The translations under genes and the position numbers were made by a program. The notes beneath the pieces were generated by a model. The model had not been told where the DNA came from. It searched no databases and saw only the letters and a list, made by a program, of their open reading frames with translations. Below, piece by piece: positions 53,351 through 62,748 of a stretch of 64,000 nucleotides of DNA (positions within the stretch are counted from its first letter, which is position 1; every line of letters begins with the position of its first letter). This DNA comes from Sulfurimonas sp. HSL3-1 (GTDB taxonomy: Bacteria; Campylobacterota; Campylobacteria; Campylobacterales; Sulfurimonadaceae): contig NZ_CP147920.1 of the NCBI RefSeq assembly GCF_039645995.1, forward strand, positions 1,612,001 to 1,676,000. Direction: 5' to 3'.

Positions 53351-53485
53351 TACAGCGCCCCCGGCCGTCATCACCGCTGTGCCCGGATGAATGGAAAATG
53401 CATCCATTCGGTGACAGTGCTTAATTATTTTTGCCGCACACCGTGTGCAAGCACCCCTTCAAAAGAGTTTAGGAACAATCACCGC

Positions 53486-55042
53486 ATGCATACCCTTGAA
53501 ACCGTTTTCGAATACCATGACCGTACCAAGCACCACCCCAACCGCTATGCGGCGTCGCTGGGCTATATGGACTGGGCAACGCAGCCCGATCCCTACCGCC
53601 GCTTCGACGGGGCAAAGGGAGTCGTCCTTCCCCTCCCCTCCCCGGGACCCGAACCGACCTACGCCGCCCTTTTTGAGCCACTCCCCTCCGAACCGCTCAC
53701 CCTGGAGACCCTCTCCGTTCTACTGCGCTACAGCCTGGGACTTGCGGCCGTCAAATGCATCGGCAGCGACTGCTGGACGTTGCGCTGCAACGCCTCCAGC
53801 GGCAACCTCCATCCCACCGAAGGCTACGTTATCCTCCCCCCGATTGAGGGCGTCAGCACCCAAAGCGTCGTTGCGCACTACGCGCCGCTGACCCACAGTC
53901 TGGAGCTCCTTCATGCCTTCGATACGGACGTCTGGTCGGGACTCCCGGAGGGCTCCTTTCTGATGGGCCTCACCTCCATCGTCTGGCGCGAGGCGTGGAA
54001 GTACGGCGAGCGCGCCTTCCGCTACACCCAGCTCGACGCCGGCCACGCCCTGCGCGCCGCCCAGATATCCGCGCGCCTTAACGGCTGGCACGCCCGCCTC
54101 TTTGACGCCTTCGAGGCAGACACCCTCGACACATTGCTGGGGCTGGATCAGCCTGCCCGCTTCCAGCCGAACGAGGAGGAGATCGCCGATGCCCTGCTGC
54201 TCATTACGCCGGAAAAAGACGTCGTAACGCCCGACCTTATCCCCCTGCTCGCCCAATGCCGCACAGCCTATGCGGGGACGGCGAACCGTCTCAGCCCCTC
54301 CCAGCACCCCTGGGAGGCGATCACCCTTGTTGAGCGGGCCACATCCGCTGCGGTGAACCTCCCGACCGACACGGCACACCCGCCTTTCAGCAGCAACTGC
54401 GGCACCGCTGCCGAAGAGGTCATCCTTACCCGCCGCAGTGCCCGCGCCATGGATTTCGGCCGTACCCATATCGACTTCGAATCGTTCACCCGGCTGATGC
54501 AGGCGGCACGGAACGCTGTTGACGGTTTCACACCTGCTGCCTCCCTCATCCTTTTCGTCCATGACGTCGAGACCCTGGAGCCGGGTCTGTACCTTTACCT
54601 CCTGAACGACAGCTACCTGGAATCCTTTAAAACGAGCATGCGGGGCGACTTTCTCTTCCGGCCGGCCGGGGAGCACCTCTATCTGCTTGAAGCGGGTGAC
54701 TTCCGCGCCCAGGCCAAATTCATCTCCTGCAGCCAGGAGATCGCATCCGACGGCGCCTTCTCGCTCGGCATGCTCTGCGAATTCGCCCCCCAGATTGAGC
54801 GCTTCGGGCCGGGACGCTACAAAAGCCTCTACTGGGAGTGCGGCGCCATAGGCCAGCAGCTCTACCTCGAAGCGACGTCGCAGGGGCTCAGCGCCACGGG
54901 CATCGGCTGTTTCCTCGACGATGTCATGCACCGGTTGCTGGGGCTGGAGGGGAACGATTTCCAGAGCCTCTACCACCTGGCCATCGGCTACGCCATTCCC
55001 GACCTCCGCCTGCAGACAAAACTCCCCTACAGCAGACGATAG
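53486..55042 (+). CDS. SagB-type tandem nitroreductase-like dehydrogenase
   Basis: A 518-residue protein with two nitroreductase-like halves. The first (about 60-230) contains LLRYSLGLAA, RCNASSGNLHPTEGYVI and DAGHALRAAQISARL; the second (about 310-515) has RRSARAMDF, FVHDVETLEPGLYLYL and the GQQLYLEATSQGLSATGIGCFLDD end. This is the pattern of SagB family proteins, FMN enzymes that oxidise azolines in modified peptides. No YcaO cyclodehydratase or precursor peptide is seen nearby. The ATG at 53486 fits; AGGA lies 11 bases upstream. Confidence 0.78.
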   Translation: MHTLETVFEYHDRTKHHPNRYAASLGYMDWATQPDPYRRFDGAKGVVLPLPSPGPEPTYAALFEPLPSEPLTLETLSVLLRYSLGLAAVKCIGSDCWTLRCNASSGNLHPTEGYVILPPIEGVSTQSVVAHYAPLTHSLELLHAFDTDVWSGLPEGSFLMGLTSIVWREAWKYGERAFRYTQLDAGHALRAAQISARLNGWHARLFDAFEADTLDTLLGLDQPARFQPNEEEIADALLLITPEKDVVTPDLIPLLAQCRTAYAGTANRLSPSQHPWEAITLVERATSAAVNLPTDTAHPPFSSNCGTAAEEVILTRRSARAMDFGRTHIDFESFTRLMQAARNAVDGFTPAASLILFVHDVETLEPGLYLYLLNDSYLESFKTSMRGDFLFRPAGEHLYLLEAGDFRAQAKFISCSQEIASDGAFSLGMLCEFAPQIERFGPGRYKSLYWECGAIGQQLYLEATSQGLSATGIGCFLDDVMHRLLGLEGNDFQSLYHLAIGYAIPDLRLQTKLPYSRR

Positions 55043-55064
55043 CGCACTATTATCCCGGCTGAGC

Positions 55065-55070
55065 TACAAT
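55065..55070 (+). promoter_or_regulatory. -10 box directly before the DUF4230 gene
   Basis: TACAAT ends 5 bases before the ATG at 55076. Transcription would begin at or beside the start codon, giving a leaderless mRNA. Confidence 0.35.
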
Positions 55071-55075
55071 AGGGC

Positions 55076-55798
55076 ATGGATAATATCATTATGTTTTTTA
55101 GCGGCCTCCTGCTTGCGGGAGGGATCGCGGTTCTGATCTGGTACCTGAAGCGCACCAAAAAAGAGGGCCCGGCCAACGTCGCGCTCTATTCGACCATAGA
55201 GAAGATGGAGTCCCTGGGGAACCTCAACGTCTACAAGGTCGTCACAAAGGAGATCGTCACGGCCTCCGATCATATCTTCGGGAACTTCGGGGAGAAGTAC
55301 CTGCGCTGGCTCATCTCCAAGAAGAAACTGGCGATGATCTTCACCTTCGACATCGACTTCAGCTACAACCTCAAAGACAGCCACTTCGGCATCGAGGAGC
55401 TCGGCGAGGGACAGTACCTCTTCAAAATGCCCGAGTGCCGCTATTCGCTCAGCATCAAGGACATCAGTTTCTACGACGAACAGAACGGCAAGCTGCTGCC
55501 GTGGCTTCTGCCCGACCTCATTGCCGGGGTCTTCAGCGACGGCTTTGACGAAAACGACCGTAACGCCCTGATCAAGGAGGCAAAAAAGCAGGTCTCCGCC
55601 ATCGCCAACGGCATGATGATCGAGCTGCTTCCCGATGTACAGAAATCCGCCCGCACGACGCTGGAGCAGATCGCCTTCGCCCTCAACGCCGCGTCGATTC
55701 AGTTCGACTTCTCCGAATCCCCGACGATCGAGAACACCGTCGACTACCTTCCGGGAAACCGGCCCGAAGCCCAGCTTCCCCCCGCTGCAGAGGCGTAA
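55076..55798 (+). CDS. DUF4230 family membrane-anchored protein
   Basis: A 240-residue protein: one N-terminal membrane helix (about 4-23), then a periplasmic or cytoplasmic domain that matches DUF4230 (MESLGNLNVYKVVTKEIVTASDH, IFTFDIDFSYNLKD, RNALIKEAKKQVSAIA). The family has no known function. The C-terminus is acidic and Pro/Ala-rich. The ATG has no usual ribosome binding site. Confidence 0.78.
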   Translation: MDNIIMFFSGLLLAGGIAVLIWYLKRTKKEGPANVALYSTIEKMESLGNLNVYKVVTKEIVTASDHIFGNFGEKYLRWLISKKKLAMIFTFDIDFSYNLKDSHFGIEELGEGQYLFKMPECRYSLSIKDISFYDEQNGKLLPWLLPDLIAGVFSDGFDENDRNALIKEAKKQVSAIANGMMIELLPDVQKSARTTLEQIAFALNAASIQFDFSESPTIENTVDYLPGNRPEAQLPPAAEA

Positions 55799-55801
55799 TC
55801 T

Positions 55802-56374
55802 TCAGCGTTCCGCGTCGGCCAGCGTCAGGCAGAAAAGCACCTCTTTTCCCTCCCGCTCCAGCGCCTCCACCGCCTGGGTCAGTGTCAGGCCCGTCGTCAG
55901 GATATCGTCGACGAGGATCACTTTCGTTTCCGGGAAAGGCTTTAGTGTAAAATCCCGCGGGTGCGTCAGGCGGTACTGGAAGTCCTGCCCGGAGTAGCGG
56001 TGCCCCGATCGGTCGCGCAGCACGGTGTGCCTTGGCATCAATGCGGCGGTTTTCATCGCCCGGGCCAGCACCGCCGTATGCGAGTAGCCGTGCCGGACAT
56101 GGTCATCCACCGCGATAACGGCCACGGCCTCCTCCATCCCCAATGTCTTTGCATACGGTGCAAAAGAGAGCGAAGCCATAATCCTGTAAAGGTGGTGTCC
56201 GATATCCGTATGCTTCGTCAGCAGCAGCGGCTCGATCTCGTCGTATCTGTAAAAGGAGTGTACGGGGAGTTTCCCGAGGATCTTTCGGGTGTGAAGGGAG
56301 GGGGTGAGATGTTCCTCGCGGCAGGCCCTGCAAATGCGGCTCAGTGACCACGATTCGCAGAGTAGACAGCGCAA
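55802..56374 (-). CDS. comF: ComF family phosphoribosyltransferase-like protein
   Basis: A 190-residue protein. An N-terminal zinc-ribbon-like stretch (MRCLLCESW, CRAC) is followed by a phosphoribosyltransferase fold with the PRPP loop VILVDDILTTGLTL. ComF is needed for DNA uptake during natural transformation in several bacteria. It goes with dprA at 2.3 kb. The gene lies 10 bases after lepA and is likely in its operon. Confidence 0.88.
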   Translation of the reverse strand: MRCLLCESWSLSRICRACREEHLTPSLHTRKILGKLPVHSFYRYDEIEPLLLTKHTDIGHHLYRIMASLSFAPYAKTLGMEEAVAVIAVDDHVRHGYSHTAVLARAMKTAALMPRHTVLRDRSGHRYSGQDFQYRLTHPRDFTLKPFPETKVILVDDILTTGLTLTQAVEALEREGKEVLFCLTLADAER

Positions 56375-56384
56375 AGTCCGCCGC

Positions 56385-58181
56385 CTAGTCCATTTTAAGG
56401 ACGGACATGAAGGCCTCCTGCGGCAACTGTACCTTACCGATCGCCTTCATCCGTTTTTTACCGGCTTTCTGTTTCTCGAGCAGTTTGCGTTTACGGGTGA
56501 TGTCCCCGCCGTAACACTTCGCGGTGACGTTCTTGCCCATCGACTTGACCGTCTCCCGGGCAATGACCTTGTTGCCGACGGAAGCCTGTACCGCCACCTC
56601 GAACAACTGGCGGGGAATCAGCTCTTTCATGCTCTTGACGAGGGCGCGGCCGCGCTGTTCGGCCTGTTCCCTCGGGACGATGACTGAGAGGGCGTCGACG
56701 ACGTCGCCGGCGACGCGGACATCAAGCTTGACGAGGTCGCCCTCCCTGAAGTCGGTCGGTTCGTAATCGAAGCTCGCGTACCCCTTGGAGATGGACTTGA
56801 GCTTGTCGTAGAAGTCGACAACGATTTCGTTCATCGGCACGGAGTACTCCAACAGAACGCGTTCCTCGTTGAGGTAATCCATCTTCTCCTGGAGACCGCG
56901 CTTGGCGACGAGCAGGTTCATGATGTTGCCGAGGTACTCCGTCGGCGTGATGACCGTCGCCTTGACGTAGGGCTCCTCGATGCGCTCAATGTGGTTCACC
57001 GGCGGCAGCTCGGAGGGGTTATGCACCTCTTGCGTCGAGCCGTCCGTCAGGTAGACGTCGTAGACGACCGACGGCGCCGTGGCAATCAGGTCCAGGTCGA
57101 ATTCGCGTTCCAGACGCTCCTTGACGACCTCCATGTGCAGCATGCCTAGGAATCCGACACGGAAACCAAAGCCCAGCGCGATGGACGTTTCCGGCTCATA
57201 GCTGAGCGAAGAGTCGTTGAGGCGCAGTTTATCGAGCGCATCGCGCAGGTCTTCGAACTTGTCCGTATCGATGGGGTAGAGCCCCGCGAAGACGAAGGGC
57301 TTGGCCGGTTCGTAATCGCCGACAGGTTCTGCCGTCGGGTTTTTCGCATCGGTGATCGTATCGCCGACATTAAGGGTCCCGACATCTTTGAGGCCAAGCA
57401 CGACAATGCCGATCTCGCCGCTGCCGATGGAGTCGGTCTTCATCTTTTTGAGCGGGTGCGGGTACATGAGGTCGAGGACCTCGTGCTGCTCGTTGTTGCT
57501 CATCAGCTTGACGATCTGCTTTTTGCGGATGCTGCCGTCAAAGACGCGCACCAGTGCCAGCGCACCAAGATAGGGGTCGAACCAGCTGTCGTAGATGATC
57601 GCCTTCGTCGGCGCCACCGGGTCGCCCACCGGGGCGGGAATACGGTCGACGATGGCATCGACGAGCTCACGGATGCCTACACCCGTTTTGGCGGAGACCA
57701 TCAGGGCGTCCGTGGCATCGATCCCGATACTCGATTCGATCTCCTCGGCGACGCGCTCCGGCTCGGCGGCGGGCAGGTCGATCTTGTTGATGACCGGGAG
57801 GAGTTCGAGGTTATTGTCCAGGGCCAGGTAGACATTGGCGATGGTCTGCGCCTCGACCCCCTGCGCCGCATCGACAATCAGCAGCGCCCCGTCGGAGGAG
57901 GCCAGCGATTTGCTCACTTCGTAGCTGAAGTCGACGTGGCCCGGGGTGTCAATGAGGTTAAGGACGTAATGCTCCCCGTCTTTGACATAGTCAAGCCGGA
58001 CGCTCTGCGCCTTGATGGTGATACCGCGCTCCTGCTCGATGTCCATCGTGTCCATCATCTGCGATTTGAGTTCACGCTCCGTGACAGAGCCGCACTCCTG
58101 GATGATCCGGTCGGCCAGGGTACTTTTACCGTGGTCGATGTGGGCGATGATGGAGAAGTTGCGAATATGTTTGAGATCCAT
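56385..58181 (-). CDS. lepA: Elongation factor 4 (LepA)
   Basis: A 598-residue translational GTPase that acts on the ribosome to back-translocate or aid initiation. G domain: [37 protein letters not shown], and SAKTG. Domains II-V and the LepA-specific C-terminal domain follow ([35 protein letters not shown]). The ATG at 58181 follows GAGGAATAT; the eight codons before it are not used. Confidence 0.97.
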   Translation of the reverse strand: MDLKHIRNFSIIAHIDHGKSTLADRIIQECGSVTERELKSQMMDTMDIEQERGITIKAQSVRLDYVKDGEHYVLNLIDTPGHVDFSYEVSKSLASSDGALLIVDAAQGVEAQTIANVYLALDNNLELLPVINKIDLPAAEPERVAEEIESSIGIDATDALMVSAKTGVGIRELVDAIVDRIPAPVGDPVAPTKAIIYDSWFDPYLGALALVRVFDGSIRKKQIVKLMSNNEQHEVLDLMYPHPLKKMKTDSIGSGEIGIVVLGLKDVGTLNVGDTITDAKNPTAEPVGDYEPAKPFVFAGLYPIDTDKFEDLRDALDKLRLNDSSLSYEPETSIALGFGFRVGFLGMLHMEVVKERLEREFDLDLIATAPSVVYDVYLTDGSTQEVHNPSELPPVNHIERIEEPYVKATVITPTEYLGNIMNLLVAKRGLQEKMDYLNEERVLLEYSVPMNEIVVDFYDKLKSISKGYASFDYEPTDFREGDLVKLDVRVAGDVVDALSVIVPREQAEQRGRALVKSMKELIPRQLFEVAVQASVGNKVIARETVKSMGKNVTAKCYGGDITRKRKLLEKQKAGKKRMKAIGKVQLPQEAFMSVLKMD

Positions 58182-58291
58182 ATATTCCTCATGATTGCAC
58201 TGCAAAATTGTCAGTGCGGTTTAGCTGCGCGGGGCCCGCTGCCGAAGCGACCTCAGCGTTAGCGTCGTATCAGGGTTTGACGCCTGCTACG

Positions 58292-59218
58292 TTATGCAAA
58301 AAGCGAGTTGACGCTCTCGTTGTGGTAAACGCGACGGATGACCTCGCCGAAGAGCGGCGCGACTGTCAGCACCTTGATCTTCGGGTGCGGTTTGGAATCG
58401 AGGGAGTTGGTGACGATCAGTTCGTCCAGTTCGCCCTTGTCGATATTTTCGTAGGCTTTGCCGCTCAGGACCGCGTGCGTCGCACACGCCATAACAGATG
58501 TTGCGCCCTTGGCTTTGAGTGCCGCCGCCGCCTTGACCATCGTCCCAGCCGTATCGACCATATCGTCGATCATGATAACGTCTTTACCGTCGACGTCGCC
58601 GATGATGTTCATGACCTCGGCCACGTTCGCTTTTTCGCGGCGTTTGTCGACGATGACCATCTCCAGTCCCAGTTTCTCCGCGAAGTAACGGGCACGGGCG
58701 ACCCCGCCGATATCCGGGCTCGCGATGATCGGGTTGGGAAGCTTCTTGCTCTCGATATGCTGCTGGAAGATAATAGAGCCGTAGAGATTGTCGACGGGGA
58801 TGTCGAAGAAGCCCTGGATCTGACCGGCGTGCAAGTCGATGGTGACGAGGCGGTCAATGCCCGCCGTCTGGTAGAGGTTCGCAACCAGCTTCGCACTGAT
58901 CGGAACGCGCGGTGCCGCTTTGCGGTCCTGGCGTGCGTAACCGAAATAGGGGATGACGGCGGTGATGGAGCTTGCGGAGGAGCGGCGAAGCGCATCGGTC
59001 ATGATGAGCAGCTCCATCAGGTTGTCGTTGGACGGGGCTCCCGTTGACTGGATGATGAAGACGTCACGTCCGCGGACGCTCTCCGCTACCTGGACAGAGA
59101 TCTCTCCGTCACTGAAACGTTTAATGTCCGCTTTCGCCAGGGGAACGTCGAGGTAGCTGCAGACCTCTTTCGCAAACTCTTCGCTGGCACTTCCCGCAAA
59201 AATCTTGTAACCGCGCAT
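58292..59218 (-). CDS. prs: Ribose-phosphate pyrophosphokinase
   Basis: A 308-residue PRPP synthetase: turns ribose 5-phosphate and ATP into PRPP for purines, pyrimidines, His, Trp and NAD. Seen are the FSDGEISVQ, YFGYARQDRKAAPR and DLHAGQIQGFFDIPVDNL segments, and PRPP loop VIMIDDMVDTAGTM. A TATAAT box (59280 to 59275) and a small hairpin GCCGT-ATGAA-ACGGC lie in its leader. Confidence 0.97.
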   Translation of the reverse strand: MRGYKIFAGSASEEFAKEVCSYLDVPLAKADIKRFSDGEISVQVAESVRGRDVFIIQSTGAPSNDNLMELLIMTDALRRSSASSITAVIPYFGYARQDRKAAPRVPISAKLVANLYQTAGIDRLVTIDLHAGQIQGFFDIPVDNLYGSIIFQQHIESKKLPNPIIASPDIGGVARARYFAEKLGLEMVIVDKRREKANVAEVMNIIGDVDGKDVIMIDDMVDTAGTMVKAAAALKAKGATSVMACATHAVLSGKAYENIDKGELDELIVTNSLDSKPHPKIKVLTVAPLFGEVIRRVYHNESVNSLFA

Positions 59219-59245
59219 CGCAATTCTCCAAAGGTAATTATCGTT

Positions 59246-59280
59246 GCCGTTTCATACGGCAAATTGAGTATGAAATTATA
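59246..59280 (-). promoter_or_regulatory. prs promoter and leader hairpin
   Basis: TATAAT (59280 to 59275), then a hairpin GCCGT-ATGAA-ACGGC (59260 to 59246) in the transcribed leader, 28 bases before the ATG. No known riboswitch was recognised. Confidence 0.5.
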
Positions 59281-59316
59281 GCGTGCGCGGCTTAGCAGGG
59301 AGTAAAACAGCCGCCG

Positions 59317-59985
59317 TTATACCGGCAGACCGAATTTCTGTGTCACGAGTTCGCCCTCGTCGTTGAAAAAGAGGTAGTAGAGGAAGTCTTTTTTGACCGG
59401 TTGTCCCGCCAGGTAGCGCAGGGCGAGGTTCGCCTGCAGCGAGGCGATATGCATGACAATCGGCGCGGCGATCCCCGCCGGTTCTTTCAGGGTGATCTTG
59501 AAGACGTCGTTAAAGGAGGAACGGTCGAAAAAACAGACCTGTCCGTGAAAAGCCTCCACCGATCCGTAGACCCAGGGCGTGTTGTGGATCTTGGCGTATT
59601 CGTTGATCTGCCCCCGCGTCGGCAGGTTGTCCGTCGCGTCGAGGATCAGGTCGACTTCGATCCCTTTTTCGGCGAAACCGTTGAAGTCGCACTCGTGGGC
59701 GTACGCCTTCGTAAAGGGGCAGCGCGCTTCGACGATCCCCGCATTGACGACGGCCTTGTTCTTGCCCTCGTCCCCCGTCTTGAAAGCGATCTGCCGGTGA
59801 ATGTTGTGCACGCTCACCTCATCGAAATCCACAATGTGTATCTCCCCTATTCCCGTTGCCCCCAGGGCGAAGGCAAGGGAGCTTCCCAGTCCCCCGCTCC
59901 CGATGATGGCGATCCGCTTCGCCTGCAGCGACTGCTGGACCTCTTCACCCCAGAGTTTGATCTGACGATGGAAATACTGCATCAT
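59317..59985 (-). CDS. ThiF/MoeB/HesA family adenylyltransferase-like protein
   Basis: A 222-residue E1-like protein: nucleotide-binding IIGSGGLGSSLAFALG, DFDEVSVHNIHRQIAF with the Arg finger, and DLILDATDNLPTRGQIN. The CxxC zinc pairs of MoeB are missing. Such enzymes activate the C-terminal Gly of ThiS or MoaD-like carriers by adenylation. No thi or moa gene is adjacent, so which carrier it uses is open. AGGAGG lies 8 bases before the chosen ATG; a second ATG follows at once. Confidence 0.85.
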   Translation of the reverse strand: MMQYFHRQIKLWGEEVQQSLQAKRIAIIGSGGLGSSLAFALGATGIGEIHIVDFDEVSVHNIHRQIAFKTGDEGKNKAVVNAGIVEARCPFTKAYAHECDFNGFAEKGIEVDLILDATDNLPTRGQINEYAKIHNTPWVYGSVEAFHGQVCFFDRSSFNDVFKITLKEPAGIAAPIVMHIASLQANLALRYLAGQPVKKDFLYYLFFNDEGELVTQKFGLPV

Positions 59986-60108
59986 GATCCGCACCTCCTC
60001 AAATAGCTAATCGCACTGTAACATTAAAAAGTTTAATAACTTTTTGATAAATTCACCCGGACCCTCCCATTTTAGGCAATCCGAACGGCCAAAATGTGTA
60101 AAAACCGC

Positions 60109-60114
60109 TATAAT
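60109..60114 (+). promoter_or_regulatory. -10 box of the 60141-61044 gene pair
   Basis: TATAAT, 26 bp before the GTG start at 60141, with GCAGGAGGAAGC as a strong ribosome binding site in between. Confidence 0.55.
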
Positions 60115-60140
60115 AAGCCCACAAAACCGCAGGAGGAAGC

Positions 60141-60632
60141 GTGCTCGCCTTTATCGACAAGACCATCATCCCCTTTGTGACCCGCAGCAACGACCAGCCG
60201 CTGCTGCTGCGCGAACTGCTCGAGATCAACAAGAACCACGACGACGGTCTCAAGCTCGAAGGGAAGATCCCCGGGCTGAAACTGCGGATCGGCCGCACGA
60301 TTCTCGTCTTCCTTATTCTCTGGAACATCATCCTCCTGCCGCTGAGCCTCCTCTTTCACAAAGAGCTCGAAAAGATCGACTGCCACCTGCTCATCATCCT
60401 CGCCATCCTCTTTACGGGGATGTTCTTCGGCACCTACATGATGTTCAAGGAGTGGCTCGTCGACCGGATGGCCACCCAGCGCATCAAAGAGGCGTGGCAG
60501 AACCACTTCCCCCATTTCGCCTACGAAAAACACCACGTCGAGGTAACCTCCCTTTATCGTGAAGCCATCGACAAAGATGTCCCGAACAAAGAGCTCTACC
60601 TCTTCATGATGAACAGGCTCGCGGCGGAATAG
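60141..60632 (+). CDS. Membrane protein of unknown function with two helices
   Basis: A 163-residue protein with a cytoplasmic N-terminus (about 1-50), two membrane helices (about 52-72 and 82-103), and a charged C-terminal part. I know no family. The GTG start at 60141 is supported by AGGAGG and a -10 box. It is 7 bases from the yjbQ start, hence co-transcribed. Function cannot be proposed. Confidence 0.65.
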   Translation: MLAFIDKTIIPFVTRSNDQPLLLRELLEINKNHDDGLKLEGKIPGLKLRIGRTILVFLILWNIILLPLSLLFHKELEKIDCHLLIILAILFTGMFFGTYMMFKEWLVDRMATQRIKEAWQNHFPHFAYEKHHVEVTSLYREAIDKDVPNKELYLFMMNRLAAE

Positions 60633-60639
60633 GCTCCAG

Positions 60640-61044
60640 GTGTATCAGACCGTCGTCACCCTGCCCCCCTATCCGCGGGGATTCCACCTCATCACCGACG
60701 CCATTGACAATGCCGTCGCCGCATCCGGCATCACGACCGGGCTTGCCCACCTCTTTCTTAAACACACCAGTGCATCGCTATGCATCAACGAAAACGCCGA
60801 CCCTACCGTGCGCAAAGACATGGAGCGTTTCTTCAGCGACGTCGCCGACGCCAAGCCCTACTACGTCCACACCTACGAGGGCGACGACGACATGCCCGCA
60901 CACATTAAAAGCGTCATGCTCGGTACGTCACTGACCATCCCCGTCACCAATGGCCGCCTGAACCTCGGCACCTGGCAGGGGATCTACCTCGGCGAACACC
61001 GCGACCACGGCGGCAGCCGGAAGATCGTCGTGACGGTCTACTAA
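60640..61044 (+). CDS. yjbQ: YjbQ family (UPF0047) protein
   Basis: A 134-residue protein of the secondary thiamine-phosphate synthase enzyme group. Motifs: [28 protein letters not shown] with a His, and [29 protein letters not shown] with HxDHGG-like ligands. E. coli YjbQ has weak thiamine-phosphate synthase activity; the main role is unknown. It starts with GTG at 60640. The thiF-like gene close by is on the other strand. Confidence 0.88.
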   Translation: MYQTVVTLPPYPRGFHLITDAIDNAVAASGITTGLAHLFLKHTSASLCINENADPTVRKDMERFFSDVADAKPYYVHTYEGDDDMPAHIKSVMLGTSLTIPVTNGRLNLGTWQGIYLGEHRDHGGSRKIVVTVY

Positions 61045-61457
61045 CACTGGACATTTCTCGCTCCTGTACTTGTCATAGGAACCATCTATCTCTTCATTCT
61101 TTTCTTTTTCATAAGAAAAGAACCAAAAGAAAATCGTCGTTGCGCGAATCGCTCGCCCTTCTCGGCTTTATGCCTTCAGGGCGGCTTTCAAGGCACGCTT
61201 AACGACAGGTTGCCTATCGATTTTATGCGCTTCGGAAACCGAAGCTAATCAAAAAACAAAGAGCTTCGACACGTCGAAGCGCATGAATTAAATGGACTCT
61301 TGGCCTTGAGCGCGATCCTTATAAGCCATCCCGGAGGCATAAAGCCGGGAGGGATGTGCGTTTCGCGAAAGGCCGCTTTTTGCGCTACTTTTTCTAAAAA
61401 AGTGGCAGAAGAGTATTGTCAAAATTGTAGATTGAAGAGCTGTCCGCTATCGTCTAT
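61045..61457. repeat. Intergenic inverted repeat: two diverged copies of an element of about 165 bp
   Basis: This 413 bp gene-free stretch is two copies of one element facing each other (about 61085-61250 and 61255-61420). Matches include CGGCTTTATGCCT (61163-61175) with AGGCATAAAGCCG (61335-61347), and ATGCGCTTCG (61225-61234) with CGAAGCGCAT (61275-61284). Each inner end forms its own hairpin: GCTTCGG-AAA-CCGAAGC (61229-61245) and GCTTCGAC-AC-GTCGAAGC (61263-61280). Outer ends carry short T/A-run hairpins. No reading frame of note. It looks like a dispersed repeat or MITE-like element. Confidence 0.65.
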
Positions 61458-61961
61458 TTAGAAAATCTCGGCCAGCCAGAGCCGCAGCTTCAACCCCCAC
61501 GTCGTCGTATAGCCGCTCTCGGCCCAGAAGACTTTGCCGTCCCTGTCGACAATGATCGTCGTCGGGAAGACGCCGATCTTGAACGCCTCCGCGATGGCGC
61601 CGTTCTGGTCGTTGATGACGGGGAAGGAGAGGCCGTTTGCTTTCATGTACTCGCCGATCTTCTCCAGCCCTCCCGATTTGACGGCGACGGTAATGACCTT
61701 CTCGTCCTTGGCGAGGACGTCGATATTGCCCGCTTCCGCATGGCAGACGGGGCACCAAGTCGCCCAGAAGTGCAGGATGTAGGGTTTGTCCGGTTGGACA
61801 CTGCTGTCATACGCCAGCCCGTAGAGTTTGGAGACCTCCACCTTCGGCAGGGCGGCACCCTCGAATGAGGGGGCGCGCAGGTAGCCGATGACGGTGGCAC
61901 CGACTGCCGTCAGCAGTGCAAGAACAATGAACTCTTTGAGCCACCGCCTCCATCTACTCAC
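61458..61961 (-). CDS. Membrane-anchored thioredoxin-like (TlpA/ResA type) protein
   Basis: A 167-residue protein with an N-terminal membrane anchor (about 10-28) and a periplasmic thioredoxin fold with CPVC at 70-73 (HFWATWCPVCHAEAG) and a cis-Pro loop GVFPTTIIVDRDGKV. Such proteins keep cysteines reduced, often for cytochrome c maturation, which fits the many c-type cytochromes of this cell. Its start overlaps the nitrilase-like stop, so it ends the metX-xseB-nitrilase operon. Confidence 0.88.
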   Translation of the reverse strand: MSRWRRWLKEFIVLALLTAVGATVIGYLRAPSFEGAALPKVEVSKLYGLAYDSSVQPDKPYILHFWATWCPVCHAEAGNIDVLAKDEKVITVAVKSGGLEKIGEYMKANGLSFPVINDQNGAIAEAFKIGVFPTTIIVDRDGKVFWAESGYTTTWGLKLRLWLAEIF

Positions 61962-62748
61962 GCCGCTTCTCCACCGCCTCTTTGAACTTCCATCCCCGGC
62001 GCGACTCCATCACCTGCGCATGGTCGATCTCGACGACCATCAGCTCCTCCGTGTCCCCCAGCGTGCTTTCGATCTCCCCGTCGGGGTTGGCCAGGAGCGA
62101 GTCGCCGTAAAAGCGCCAGAGGTGCCCGTCGTCTTTCACGTCGCCAATGCGGTTCGCCCGCAGCACGAAGCAGTTGTGCGTAAAAGCGCGCATCTTGATC
62201 AGCTCACGCCACCGCTGCTGCGACTCGAAAGTCGAGGCCGTCGGCAGCAGGATGCAGTCGATCCGCTTTTCCCAGATGCTCTGCCACAGCGCGTCGAAGT
62301 GCAGCTCGTAACCGCCGAGAATCCCAAAGCGGACGTTGTCGACGCGGAAAGTGAGCGGCTCATGCAGCGTTTCGACCGGGTTGGCAAAGAAGGCGGCCTC
62401 GTTCCAGTGGGGGTAGTCGATCAGCACCTGCTGCTGGTAATAGGCCGTCGAACGGGGAGAGACTTTGACGATGCTCTTAAAGGGGGTGCCCCCTTTGACC
62501 GTCACCAGGGGGGCGACGAAGGTCATGTCGTAGGTGGCGGCGAGGTCGCGCAGAATGCCCAGCTGGTGATCACAGAGTTCGCGCAGCATCGACACGGGGG
62601 TCTGCTGCAGCTCTTTGAAAAAGGAGTTCAGGAGGTACTCGCCCATCAGCAAAACGCGGACACCGCGCTTGTGGGCGATCCGGACGTAGTGGTACAGCTT
62701 CGTCGTGCTCATGCCGACCGAGGGAAGCTGCAGCACGCCCAGTGTCAC
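61954..62748 (-). CDS. Carbon-nitrogen hydrolase (nitrilase) superfamily protein lacking the catalytic Cys
   Basis: A 264-residue protein of the nitrilase fold. The catalytic Glu is kept (Glu37 in LLMGEYLL). The nucleophile motif, usually ICYDxRFPE, reads LGGYELHFD: the Cys position is Gly146 (GGT). The Lys motif (YRKxHL) reads QVLIDYPHW with no Lys. Two of three catalytic residues are thus gone, so amidase activity is unlikely. The fold may serve binding or assembly. It is coupled with xseB and the thioredoxin gene. Confidence 0.78.
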   Translation of the reverse strand: MTLGVLQLPSVGMSTTKLYHYVRIAHKRGVRVLLMGEYLLNSFFKELQQTPVSMLRELCDHQLGILRDLAATYDMTFVAPLVTVKGGTPFKSIVKVSPRSTAYYQQQVLIDYPHWNEAAFFANPVETLHEPLTFRVDNVRFGILGGYELHFDALWQSIWEKRIDCILLPTASTFESQQRWRELIKMRAFTHNCFVLRANRIGDVKDDGHLWRFYGDSLLANPDGEIESTLGDTEELMVVEIDHAQVMESRRGWKFKEAVEKRRE

